NCBI RefSeq assembly: GCF_021531815.1
Contig: NZ_JADYUM010000004.1
Coordinates: 62,001 to 126,000 of the forward strand
Origin: Pseudoflavonifractor phocaeensis
GTDB taxonomy: Bacteria; Bacillota; Clostridia; Oscillospirales; Oscillospiraceae
Direction of reading: 5' to 3'
Length of the DNA: 64,000 nt
The stretch's first letter is position 1, and every line of letters starts with the position of its first letter. A model generated the notes under the pieces. That model was not told the origin of the DNA. It searched no databases and worked only from the letters and a program-made list of their open reading frames with translations. Both the position numbers and the translations under genes were made by a program. This document shows, piece after piece, positions 35,871 to 42,010 of this stretch.

Positions 35871-36884
35871 ATGGACATCATTGGAAAAGAAGTCTTACAT
35901 AAAACACTGGGCGTTGGAACAATCATTAACCAGGAAGGGAAGACCCTATCCGTTCATTTCGAGAGTAAGGATACGAAGTTCATTTATCCGGACGCCTTTA
36001 AGCAGCATCTGACCTTTGTAGATCCTTATGTATCCACCCAAATGGCAAGTGAGCTTGCTGCGGCTGAAGAAAAGAAGAAGGCCGCCTATACCGCTAAGAT
36101 CGCAACGCCGATTGAGGTTCCTGTAGAGAAGATACGGAAATACAAACGGGTTGAGAAACCCAATATCGCATTCAAATGTAATTACTGCGATGGAGGTATT
36201 AAGGAGAACGACATTGGCTTCTATGGTGTATGCAGTGACGCAATTATCTATAACAACATCGAAGTTGAACATAAGACCTGGTGTAGCGCAGAAGAGTGCC
36301 CTTGCATGCAGTTTATGAACGGTCAAATTTCTCGTCAGGATCTTGATGATATTCTTGCTAACGGAGATCTGGTCTGTTATGAAAGCCAAATGCTACGGGA
36401 ATGGAAGGCTATGGCAGGCGTTGTTCAAAATGGTGACCGTAAGGGACAGCCAATGCATTTGAGTGGCGTTCAGTCGAACAGCCTATGTGTTTTGACTACG
36501 CGTGAACCCTACACAACAGAAGAGGATCGCTTTATCTTTGCAGTCTTCCTGGTAGATCAGACCTACGATGGAGACGATCTGGATGAAGGGTTCGTTTCCA
36601 CGCAGTCCAAGTATAAGATCAAGCTTACCACTGAGCAGGCCCATCAGATGCCGTTCTGGCGCTACCATGCAAATGAAAAGCAGCCGGAAATTGCTGTCTG
36701 GAGCTCTGGACTGCATCGGTACTTCAATGATGAACAGGCTGCGCAGATCCTTAGAGATATCGTTGAGATCAAGAAGGGGACAGCGGATGAGGCTCTTGCA
36801 AGGGAGTTCTATGAAACTTTCTGTACAATTACAAAGATCAATTCTGAGTCTCTCAGCGATCCCAATGGCGCTCTTTGCCAATAA
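35871..36884 (+). CDS. Conserved hypothetical protein with cysteine-rich centre
   Basis: A 337-residue protein. The first 55 residues (GKEVLHKTLGVGTIINQEG, LSVHFESKDTKFIYPDAF) look like a small beta-barrel module common in Firmicutes proteins of unknown role. The middle has cysteine pairs (CNYCDGGI and CSAEECPCMQF, about 102-145), possibly metal binding. The C-terminal half is unassigned. It follows the upstream gene by 15 bases with GGAGG and ends at a strong terminator that precedes the RNA array. Confidence 0.55.
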   Translation: MDIIGKEVLHKTLGVGTIINQEGKTLSVHFESKDTKFIYPDAFKQHLTFVDPYVSTQMASELAAAEEKKKAAYTAKIATPIEVPVEKIRKYKRVEKPNIAFKCNYCDGGIKENDIGFYGVCSDAIIYNNIEVEHKTWCSAEECPCMQFMNGQISRQDLDDILANGDLVCYESQMLREWKAMAGVVQNGDRKGQPMHLSGVQSNSLCVLTTREPYTTEEDRFIFAVFLVDQTYDGDDLDEGFVSTQSKYKIKLTTEQAHQMPFWRYHANEKQPEIAVWSSGLHRYFNDEQAAQILRDIVEIKKGTADEALAREFYETFCTITKINSESLSDPNGALCQ

Positions 36885-36894
36885 GAATTGAACG

Positions 36895-36930
36895 GAGCCA
36901 CGGTTGATTAAGTTCAACCGTGGCTCTGTT
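36895..36930 (+). terminator. Intrinsic terminator upstream of the RNA array
   Basis: A 13-bp perfect stem (36895-36907 with 36914-36926) with a 6-base loop, followed by TGTT. It closes the 35400-36884 operon. Confidence 0.75.
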
Positions 36931-37262
36931 GCGCTTCAAGCCTTCCAAACAGAGGGCTAAGCGCACGTATAAATGTGTGTACAGGAATGGAAATGAATCC
37001 GTCTACCTGCCTCTATACTATATATGTTTGTTCAGAACAGCAAAATGTGGTATCAAATTAGAAATTTCCTCAATTTTTTCTGCTCTATACAAGTTTCTAT
37101 ATAATAAGACACTTCAACTCTGAAAGTGCAACATGAAATATAAGGATATTTGAAAATTTATTGTTACTTCTCGTGTTCTTATGGTGAATTCAAAGCGTGT
37201 ATTGGAGTTCGCAACTTTTTTTCCGTGATTTTCCTCTATGTGCGCGGTATTCTTAACTCACG
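36930..37262 (+). other. Non-coding leader of the RNA array
   Basis: No credible gene is seen in these 330 bases. Bases 36931-36963 fold into a two-part hairpin (GCGCTT/AAGCGC, then AGCCTTC/GAGGGCT). A TATAAT at 37100-37105 and a TTGTTC-17-TATCAA pair (37028-37056) are possible promoters for the downstream RNAs, neither convincing. The stretch is A/T-rich. Confidence 0.4.
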
Positions 37263-37372
37263 AAAAGCACAAACAGCAACGCTTAAAAGCATACGACTGT
37301 TAACCGTAGAAGCTATGTCCCTTCTGCAATCAATACCGGTTGCAGCGCTGGGGCGGATACAATGTGCTTTGT
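37263..37372 (+). ncRNA. Y-RNA-like unit 1 (AACAGCAA motif)
   Basis: A closing stem of 8 bp (37264-37271 with 37363-37370) surrounds a folded core. Right after the 5' strand comes AACAGCAAC, the motif shared by units 1, 2, 5, 6, 7 (variant ATCAGCAA) and 8, and the 3' strand ends in CTTTG like its siblings' CTTG. Inside is a 6-bp hairpin (CTGCAA/TTGCAG) in the place of a T-arm. It begins a tandem row of eight structured units leading to a Ro60-like gene, so I read it as a Y-RNA-like partner of that protein. Confidence 0.6.
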
Positions 37373-37373
37373 A

Positions 37374-37496
37374 AAAGACGCCAACAGCAATTCCTGATAT
37401 TGTTCCTACATTAGCTCACTTAAGGAGCACCTGACTTCGGGTCAGGCCAAAGTTGGGTGAGATCCCCAACATGTAATTATCATGATGGCGTCTTGT
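37374..37496 (+). ncRNA. Y-RNA-like unit 2 with a full cloverleaf core
   Basis: The closing stem is 9 bp (37375-37383 with 37486-37494), followed by AACAGCAA. The core 37407-37475 folds as a cloverleaf with tRNA geometry: acceptor-like TACAT/ATGTA, a two-base TA linker, D-arm-like GCTC/GAGC, one base, anticodon-arm-like CCTGAC/GTCAGG with a TTCGG loop, a 5-base variable loop, and T-arm-like GTTGGG/CCCAAC. The loops lack tRNA consensus bases (no GG in the D loop, no TTC in the T loop), so it is a shape mimic with its own sequence rather than a decayed tRNA. Confidence 0.65.
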
Positions 37497-37500
37497 AGCT

Positions 37501-37595
37501 GAGGAATGCATCATACTGGTAGTTCGGCTGGTAGAATAGGAGACTAATAATCTCGGTGTCGCAGGTTCAAGTCCTGTCCGTATGATGCATTCTTA
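37501..37595 (+). ncRNA. tRNA-like unit 3 with a hyper-extended acceptor stem
   Basis: A perfect 13-bp stem (37504-37516 with 37580-37592) continues through a bulged T and two G-C pairs into a tRNA body: TA linker, D-arm GTTC/GAAT with loop GGCTGGTA, anticodon arm with loop CTAATAA (anticodon position AAT), variable loop, and T-arm GCAGG-TTCAAGT-CCTGT. It lacks the AACAGCAA motif and an encoded CCA. The long acceptor rules out an ordinary tRNA; it resembles the tRNA-mimic modules of bacterial Y RNAs. Confidence 0.65.
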
Positions 37596-37600
37596 CCATC

Positions 37601-37679
37601 AATAACGGTAGCTGGCCGTGAGATATCCACTTTCGACTGCACTGCAGTTTGGGATGTAGAGGATCGGTCTACCGCTATT
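37601..37679 (+). ncRNA. Structured unit 4 of the RNA array
   Basis: AATA-A-CGGTAG (37601-37611) pairs with CTACCG-C-TATT (37669-37679), a 10-bp stem with one A x C mismatch. The core contains ACTGCACTGCAGT and paired ATCC/GGAT segments. The AACAGCAA motif is absent. It sits between units 3 and 5 with only a few bases on each side, so it is most simply another member of the array, of a different subtype. Confidence 0.5.
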
Positions 37680-37681
37680 AT

Positions 37682-37781
37682 AAAGGCACCAACAGCAACT
37701 GACGAATAGCTAAGTTGGTTATAGCAGATGGTTCATACCCATCGTTCGTGGGTTCGACTCCCACTTCATATGGTGCCTTGT
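37682..37781 (+). ncRNA. Y-RNA-like unit 5 enclosing a tRNA-Met/Ile-like core
   Basis: The closing stem is 9 bp (37683-37691 with 37771-37779) plus AACAGCAAC. Inside, three of four tRNA arms are intact: TA then D-arm GCTA/TAGC with loop AGTTGGTTA; anticodon arm GATGG/CCATC with loop TTCATAC (anticodon CAT); T-arm GTGGG-TTCGACT-CCCAC. The acceptor is reduced to about three pairs (GAA/TTC) and merges into the closing stem. The sequence similarity to tRNA is clear, so this unit was probably derived from a tRNA gene by replacement of the acceptor with the Y-RNA-type stem. Confidence 0.7.
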
Positions 37782-37791
37782 ACTTATCAAT

Positions 37792-37903
37792 AAAGATGCC
37801 AACAGCAATCAAACTAGACGGTTTTGGATCCGACACTATCGCTACCAATGGGCTGTCGGAAGCATGACAGCTCATGTAGGCGGTAAATCTAATGGCATCT
37901 TGT
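37792..37903 (+). ncRNA. Y-RNA-like unit 6
   Basis: The closing stem is 9 bp (37793-37801 with 37893-37901) followed by AACAGCAAT. Internal helices include TAGA/TCTA, CCGAC/GTCGG and the hairpin CATGA-CAGC-TCATG, which sits where a T-arm would. Loops do not match tRNA consensus. Confidence 0.6.
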
Positions 37904-37904
37904 T

Positions 37905-38032
37905 AAAGGCGCGATCAGCAATTTAGCAAAGGTCTAGCTCATGCTCTTGAGCCACTCATTTTGTCCGGCAGTAGCGATGAGTGATTGCATGGCTGTCTGA
38001 TGTTGCCGGAACTGAAGACAGCAGCGCCTTGC
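37905..38032 (+). ncRNA. Y-RNA-like unit 7 (divergent motif)
   Basis: The closing stem is 7 bp (37906-37912 with 38024-38030) followed by ATCAGCAAT, a variant of the shared motif. The longest core of the array contains GCTCA/TGAGC, CACTCAT/ATGAGTG, GCTGTCT/AGACAGC and a possible long-range pairing CCGGCA/TGCCGG that would cross the others. Confidence 0.55.
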
Positions 38033-38036
38033 TAAT

Positions 38037-38103
38037 AAAGGCACCAACAGCAATAATTGGTAACGTCTCTTACGCTGGGTTCAAATCCCTAATGGTGCCT
38101 TGT
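38037..38103 (+). ncRNA. Y-RNA-like unit 8, minimal tRNA-like
   Basis: The shortest unit (67 bases). The closing stem is 9 bp (38038-38046 with 38093-38101) followed by AACAGCAAT. The core keeps a D-loop-like AATTGGTAAC and a T-arm GGG-TTCAAAT-CCC but no anticodon arm. It ends 34 bases before the ATG of the Ro60-like gene with no terminator in between, so the array and that gene may share a transcript. Confidence 0.6.
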
Positions 38104-38137
38104 ATTTACGAATTCTATCACGGAGGAGTGATTTTAC

Positions 38138-39598
38138 ATGCTTAAGTTTCTGAAGAAAGAAGCGAATATGACCTATACCGAGAACGGCGCAGCTACATAT
38201 CGATCCACCCAGTCTGAATGTCTGGATCTGTTTGCAACGATCGGTGCCCTGCGCAGAGAAAGTGATGAAGAGATCACCAATCGCTTCCTCCGTGCCTATG
38301 CTGAGGACGCAGACCTGGCAATGAAGACCCTGTTCTTCGCCCGCGATATCCGTGGCGGTATCGGTGAGCGTCGAGTGTTCCGGACTATCCTGAAGTGGCT
38401 GGCGGCCAATGAGCCCCAGTCTTTGGAGAAGAACATCCAGTACATTGCAGAGTATGGTCGTTACGATGACTTGCTGGCTCTGATGGGCACTACCTGTGAA
38501 GGTAAGGCTCTGCAGCATATTAAGAAGCAGCTAGCTGCAGATTGTGCTGCACTGGAGTCTGGCGATTCCGTGTCCCTGCTGGCCAAGTGGCTGCCTTCTG
38601 TCAACGCATCCAATGATGATACTGTTCGCCATGCTAAGCGAATTGCACGTGCAATGGGTATGAACGATGCCCAGTACCGTAAGACGCTGAGTGCCCTGCG
38701 TGCGAAGATCAGTATCATTGAGAATAATCTTCGCGAAAAAGACTACACCTTCGATTACTCCAAGCAGCCCTCTAAGGCAATGTTCAAGTACCGTAAGGCT
38801 TTCATGCGTAATGATGGTGACCGATACGGTAACTTCATGAACAGAGTCGCCGAGGGAGTGGAGCAGATCCATACCGGTGCCTTGACTCCCTACGAGATGA
38901 TTAAGCCTTTCTTCAATAGAGGTTCCATCTCTGACGCGGAGCGCAAGGCAATCGATGCCACCTGGAAGGCGCAGGAGGATTTCACTGGCGGCGAGAACGC
39001 TCTGGTCGTTATTGATGGCTCCGGCTCCATGTACGGTGGTGCGGATCCCATTCCCGCAACGGTAGCGCTGTCTCTGGGAATTTACTATGCCGAGCGTAAC
39101 ACCGGCGCATTCCAGAACCATTTCATTACCTTCTCTGAGAATCCCAAGCTGGTTGAGATCAAGGGCAAGGATATCTATGAAAAGGTACGTTACTGTCATC
39201 AGTTCAACGAGGTGGCCAACACCAACATCCAGCGCGTGTTCGAGCTGATTCTGAAGACTGCTGTAAAGAACCGGGTGCCTCAGGAAGATATGCCTGCCAA
39301 GGTCTACATCATCTCTGATATGGAGTTCGACTACTGTACCGAAGATTGTTCTCTGACCAACTTCGAGTACGCACAGCGACTCTTTGCAGAGCATGGCTAC
39401 CAGCTGCCTGAAGTGGTGTTCTGGAACGTGGCAAGCCGTAACCAGCAGCAGCCCGTCAAGGTTAATGATAAGGGCGTTGCACTGGTCTCCGGTTGTAACC
39501 CTCGTGTCTTCTCCATGCTGAAGGCAGGCATCCTGTCTCCCTACGCCTTCATGATGGATGTGCTGGGTTCTGAGCGTTACGCACCCATTGTGGCATAA
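38138..39598 (+). CDS. Ro60-like RNA-binding protein (TROVE/DUF2828 plus VWA)
   Basis: A 486-residue protein. The N-terminal 280 residues are helical repeats of the TROVE/DUF2828 kind, with the conserved elements FFARDIRGGIGERRVFR and YIAEYGRYDDLLALM that recur in Ro60 homologues. The C-terminal part is a VWA domain with a MIDAS motif VVIDGSGSMYG near residue 292 and IISDMEFDY near 395. Ro60 proteins form a ring that binds Y RNAs on its outside and the 3' ends of misfolded RNAs in its centre, feeding RNA decay or repair. GGAGGAG precedes the ATG. The tandem Y-RNA-like units directly upstream and rtcB downstream support this role. Whether DUF2828 or TROVE is the better family label needs a profile search. 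Confidence 0.8.
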   Translation: MLKFLKKEANMTYTENGAATYRSTQSECLDLFATIGALRRESDEEITNRFLRAYAEDADLAMKTLFFARDIRGGIGERRVFRTILKWLAANEPQSLEKNIQYIAEYGRYDDLLALMGTTCEGKALQHIKKQLAADCAALESGDSVSLLAKWLPSVNASNDDTVRHAKRIARAMGMNDAQYRKTLSALRAKISIIENNLREKDYTFDYSKQPSKAMFKYRKAFMRNDGDRYGNFMNRVAEGVEQIHTGALTPYEMIKPFFNRGSISDAERKAIDATWKAQEDFTGGENALVVIDGSGSMYGGADPIPATVALSLGIYYAERNTGAFQNHFITFSENPKLVEIKGKDIYEKVRYCHQFNEVANTNIQRVFELILKTAVKNRVPQEDMPAKVYIISDMEFDYCTEDCSLTNFEYAQRLFAEHGYQLPEVVFWNVASRNQQQPVKVNDKGVALVSGCNPRVFSMLKAGILSPYAFMMDVLGSERYAPIVA

Positions 39599-39607
39599 AG
39601 CTGTTGA

Positions 39608-39653
39608 AGCAGGAGGTGATAGCATTGCTGTTATCATCTCCTGCTATTTTCAT
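39608..39653 (+). terminator. Terminator or attenuator between the Ro-like gene and rtcB
   Basis: A 14-bp stem with one G.U pair (39608-39621 with 39632-39645) and a 10-base loop, followed by ATTTTCATTTTTTC. It starts 9 bases after the Ro-like stop, so it should limit read-through into rtcB. Confidence 0.8.
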
Positions 39654-39676
39654 TTTTTCATGAATGCCAAAAACTG

Positions 39677-39705
39677 TTGCTGTAAGGCGCATTTGCTCGT
39701 AAAAT
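39677..39705 (+). promoter_or_regulatory. Promoter for rtcB
   Basis: TTGCTG (39677-39682), a 17-base spacer and TAAAAT (39700-39705) lie between the terminator and the rtcB start, giving the downstream repair genes their own promoter. Confidence 0.6.
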
Positions 39706-39735
39706 TAAGTATAGAGAGTATTAAAGGAGATCGTT

Positions 39736-40938
39736 ATGGTTACGATTCAAGGTTTATATAATACCGCTGTCTGTTACACTCCCGAGCTGGAGGAACTGGC
39801 AGCGAAGCAAATTAAGGCGGTGTGCGATCAGGTGGAGTTTGCCGGTTGCAAGATCCGCATCATGCCTGACGTGCATGCCGGTAAGGGCTGTACCATCGGC
39901 ACCACCATGACCATCCAGGATAAGATTGTTCCCGGTATGGTTGGCGTCGATATTGGCTGCGGCATGGAGACGGTTGAAATTGCAGAGCGTGATATTGACT
40001 TCGCCAAGCTGGATGCTCTGATCCGGAAGGAAATCCCTTATGGCCGAGAGGTCAGAGATACCCTTCACGCACTGAATGCCGAAATTGATCTGACTCAACT
40101 GCGCTGTGCCGATCAGGTTAATTTGAACCGAGCTATGCGAAGCATTGGTTCTCTGGGCGGTGGTAACCACTTCATTGAAATAGACCGCGCTGAGGATGGC
40201 CGCCTGTTCCTGGTAGTTCACTCCGGCTCCCGGCACTTCGGCACCGAAGTTGCTGAATACTATCAGAATGAGGGCCGTCGTGCGCTCTGGGGCGGTGCAC
40301 AATACCAGGTTCAGGAAGTGATTGCGCAGCTGAAGGCAGAAGGTCGGTTCCAGGAAATCCAGAAGACCATTAAGGCGCTGAAGAAGGAACATGATCTTTC
40401 TATCCCTAAGGATCTGGCCTATGTAGAGGGCAAGCTGTTTGAGGACTACATCCATGATATGAAGATCACTCAGCAGTTTGCCATGCTCAACCGTAAGGCC
40501 ATGGTGGATGTCATCATGACCGGCATGGGCTTCACTGCTGTGGAAGCATTCACCACCATCCACAACTATATCGATACTGACGCCATGATTCTGCGTAAGG
40601 GCTCTGTGTCCGCTAAGGCAGGGGAGAAGCTGTTGATCCCCATCAACATGCGCGATGGCAGCCTCATCTGCATTGGTAAGGGCAATGAGGAGTGGAACTG
40701 CTCTGCACCTCATGGCGCTGGTCGCCTTATGAGCCGTCGTGCAGCCTTTGGTGCGCTTTCCATGGAAGAGTTCCAGAAGGAGATGGAAGGTATCTATACC
40801 ACCTGCGTGCTGCCTGACACCCTGGATGAGTCTCCTATGGCATACAAGAGCATGGACGAAATCGTTGCGCAGATCGGTCCCACCGCAGATATCATTGAGC
40901 GCATCCGACCTGTTTATAACTTCAAGGCTGCCGACTAA
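39736..40938 (+). CDS. rtcB: RNA-splicing ligase RtcB
   Basis: A 400-residue GTP-dependent RNA ligase that joins 2',3'-cyclic phosphate (or 3'-phosphate) and 5'-OH ends. Metal- and GTP-binding motifs are all visible: MPDVHAGKG, GVDIGCGME (metal cysteine near 75), SIGSLGGGNHFIE, VVHSGSRHFG, and CSAPHGAGRLMSR with the guanylated histidine at 326. AAGGAG precedes the ATG. The length fits the RtcB family. It has its own promoter and is followed 11 bases later by a small gene, the RlaP-like transferase and cca. In this setting it would reseal RNAs, for example tRNAs cut by toxins, held by the Ro60-like protein; that link is inference. Confidence 0.95.
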   Translation: MVTIQGLYNTAVCYTPELEELAAKQIKAVCDQVEFAGCKIRIMPDVHAGKGCTIGTTMTIQDKIVPGMVGVDIGCGMETVEIAERDIDFAKLDALIRKEIPYGREVRDTLHALNAEIDLTQLRCADQVNLNRAMRSIGSLGGGNHFIEIDRAEDGRLFLVVHSGSRHFGTEVAEYYQNEGRRALWGGAQYQVQEVIAQLKAEGRFQEIQKTIKALKKEHDLSIPKDLAYVEGKLFEDYIHDMKITQQFAMLNRKAMVDVIMTGMGFTAVEAFTTIHNYIDTDAMILRKGSVSAKAGEKLLIPINMRDGSLICIGKGNEEWNCSAPHGAGRLMSRRAAFGALSMEEFQKEMEGIYTTCVLPDTLDESPMAYKSMDEIVAQIGPTADIIERIRPVYNFKAAD

Positions 40939-40949
40939 GGAGGAGCATC

Positions 40950-41270
40950 ATGGATAACTATGAAGCAATCCTGCGTATGGATAGAACCGCAATGGAAGGA
41001 TTCTTGGATCAGGTATATCTGGCCGGAATGAATGCCGGGTTATATGCAGCTCGACTTCCAAACGAAAGTGAGGAGCAGTTTGAGGTGCTCGATGAAAACC
41101 CGTTTGATTCTTCCTGGCTTTCTGGTGAGGCAGAACACGCCGTGTTAGGCACGATCGTCGAAGATGGGGATGAATATATGCTTGATGCGCTAACTACTGC
41201 GGTATTTCGTAACGCAGGGATTGACCCAAAGGAGGAAGGTGAACCGGGCGATGGAGGCATTGATCCGTGA
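40950..41270 (+). CDS. Small acidic hypothetical protein of the RNA-repair operon
   Basis: A 106-residue acidic protein (many D/E, ending in a glycine-rich GEPGDGGIDP) without a recognised domain. GGAGGAG precedes the ATG. Its 3' end overlaps the start of the nucleotidyltransferase gene by 20 bases, so translation is probably coupled. Function unknown; conserved position would suggest an accessory role. Confidence 0.6.
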   Translation: MDNYEAILRMDRTAMEGFLDQVYLAGMNAGLYAARLPNESEEQFEVLDENPFDSSWLSGEAEHAVLGTIVEDGDEYMLDALTTAVFRNAGIDPKEEGEPGDGGIDP

Positions 41271-42006
41271 AAAACTGAAAGAAATTGAACAGCGCGAAGG
41301 TTGCCGAATCCTGCTCGCTGTTGAGTCCGGAAGTAGAGCCTGGGGCTTTGCTTCTCCGGATAGCGACTACGATGTACGCTTCATTTACGTGCGACCTAAG
41401 GAGTCCTATTTGCGGCTGGATCGGGTACGTGACGTAATTGAAGTGCCCATCAACGATGAGTTGGACATCAACGGTTGGGATGTAGATAAGGCTTTGAAAC
41501 TACTCCACAAATCTAACCCTACTGTGTTTGAGTGGTTCTCATCTCCAATCATCTATCAGACCAGCGAGTTCGCTGAGAAGTTCAAGCATATTATGAGGAA
41601 GTATTTTTCTTCCAAGAGTGGCCTGTGGCATTACCTTCATATGGCTGAAGGCAACTTCCGCGAGTTTCTGCGTGGTGACAGGGTCAAAGCCAAAAAGTAT
41701 TTCTATGTACTTCGACCTATTTTGGCTTGCCGCTGGATCCTTGAGAAGGGAACCCCACCCCCGATGCTGTTTTCTGAACTCATGGAGAGCCAGTTAGATG
41801 AAGGCCTGAAAGAGACCGTTTATGAGCTCTTGGATCTGAAAATGAATGCACCGGAAGTGAAGACGATTCTGCGTATTGATGTGCTCAACGAATATCTGGA
41901 TCGCAGTATCATCGAAGTGAAAGAAATGATCGAGCGCCTGCCTAAGGAGCAGACGCATGAGTGGGAGGAACTGAACGAATTGTTCCTCTCAGTATTGGAG
42001 TTGTGA
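41251..42006 (+). CDS. RlaP-like nucleotidyltransferase (RNA-repair associated)
   Basis: A 251-residue protein of the DNA polymerase beta superfamily. The active-site signature LAVESGSRAWGFASPDSDYDVRFIYV (about 22-47, given here in part: SGSRAWGF and DSDYDVRF) is that of PF10127, which Burroughs and Aravind named RlaP for its link to RNA repair loci. The helical C-terminal half has YFYVLRPILACRWI and a KxxP-rich tail. I take ATG 41251, with AAGGTG upstream, although a TTG at 41221 extends the frame. A nucleotidyltransferase next to RtcB and a CCA enzyme suggests adding nucleotides or phosphate-end processing of damaged RNA; the reaction is not known. Confidence 0.85.
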   Translation: MEALIREKLKEIEQREGCRILLAVESGSRAWGFASPDSDYDVRFIYVRPKESYLRLDRVRDVIEVPINDELDINGWDVDKALKLLHKSNPTVFEWFSSPIIYQTSEFAEKFKHIMRKYFSSKSGLWHYLHMAEGNFREFLRGDRVKAKKYFYVLRPILACRWILEKGTPPPMLFSELMESQLDEGLKETVYELLDLKMNAPEVKTILRIDVLNEYLDRSIIEVKEMIERLPKEQTHEWEELNELFLSVLEL

Positions 42007-42010
42007 TGAT

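Noticed and set aside
36930-37262. Short reading frames in the array leader
   Set aside because: No ribosome sites, poor composition and A/T-rich sequence with hairpins; more likely untranslated.
37504-37592. A functional tRNA-Ile (AAT)
   Set aside because: The acceptor is far too long, there is a mismatch in the anticodon stem, and AAT is not a usual bacterial isoleucine anticodon.
37682-37781. A functional tRNA-Met or tRNA-Ile gene
   Set aside because: The anticodon and T arms are good, but the acceptor has only about three pairs and is replaced by the array's closing stem; no CCA is encoded.
37678-37875. A protein-coding frame on the minus strand of the RNA array
   Set aside because: It crosses two strongly structured units and has no ribosome site; the RNA structures explain the sequence better.
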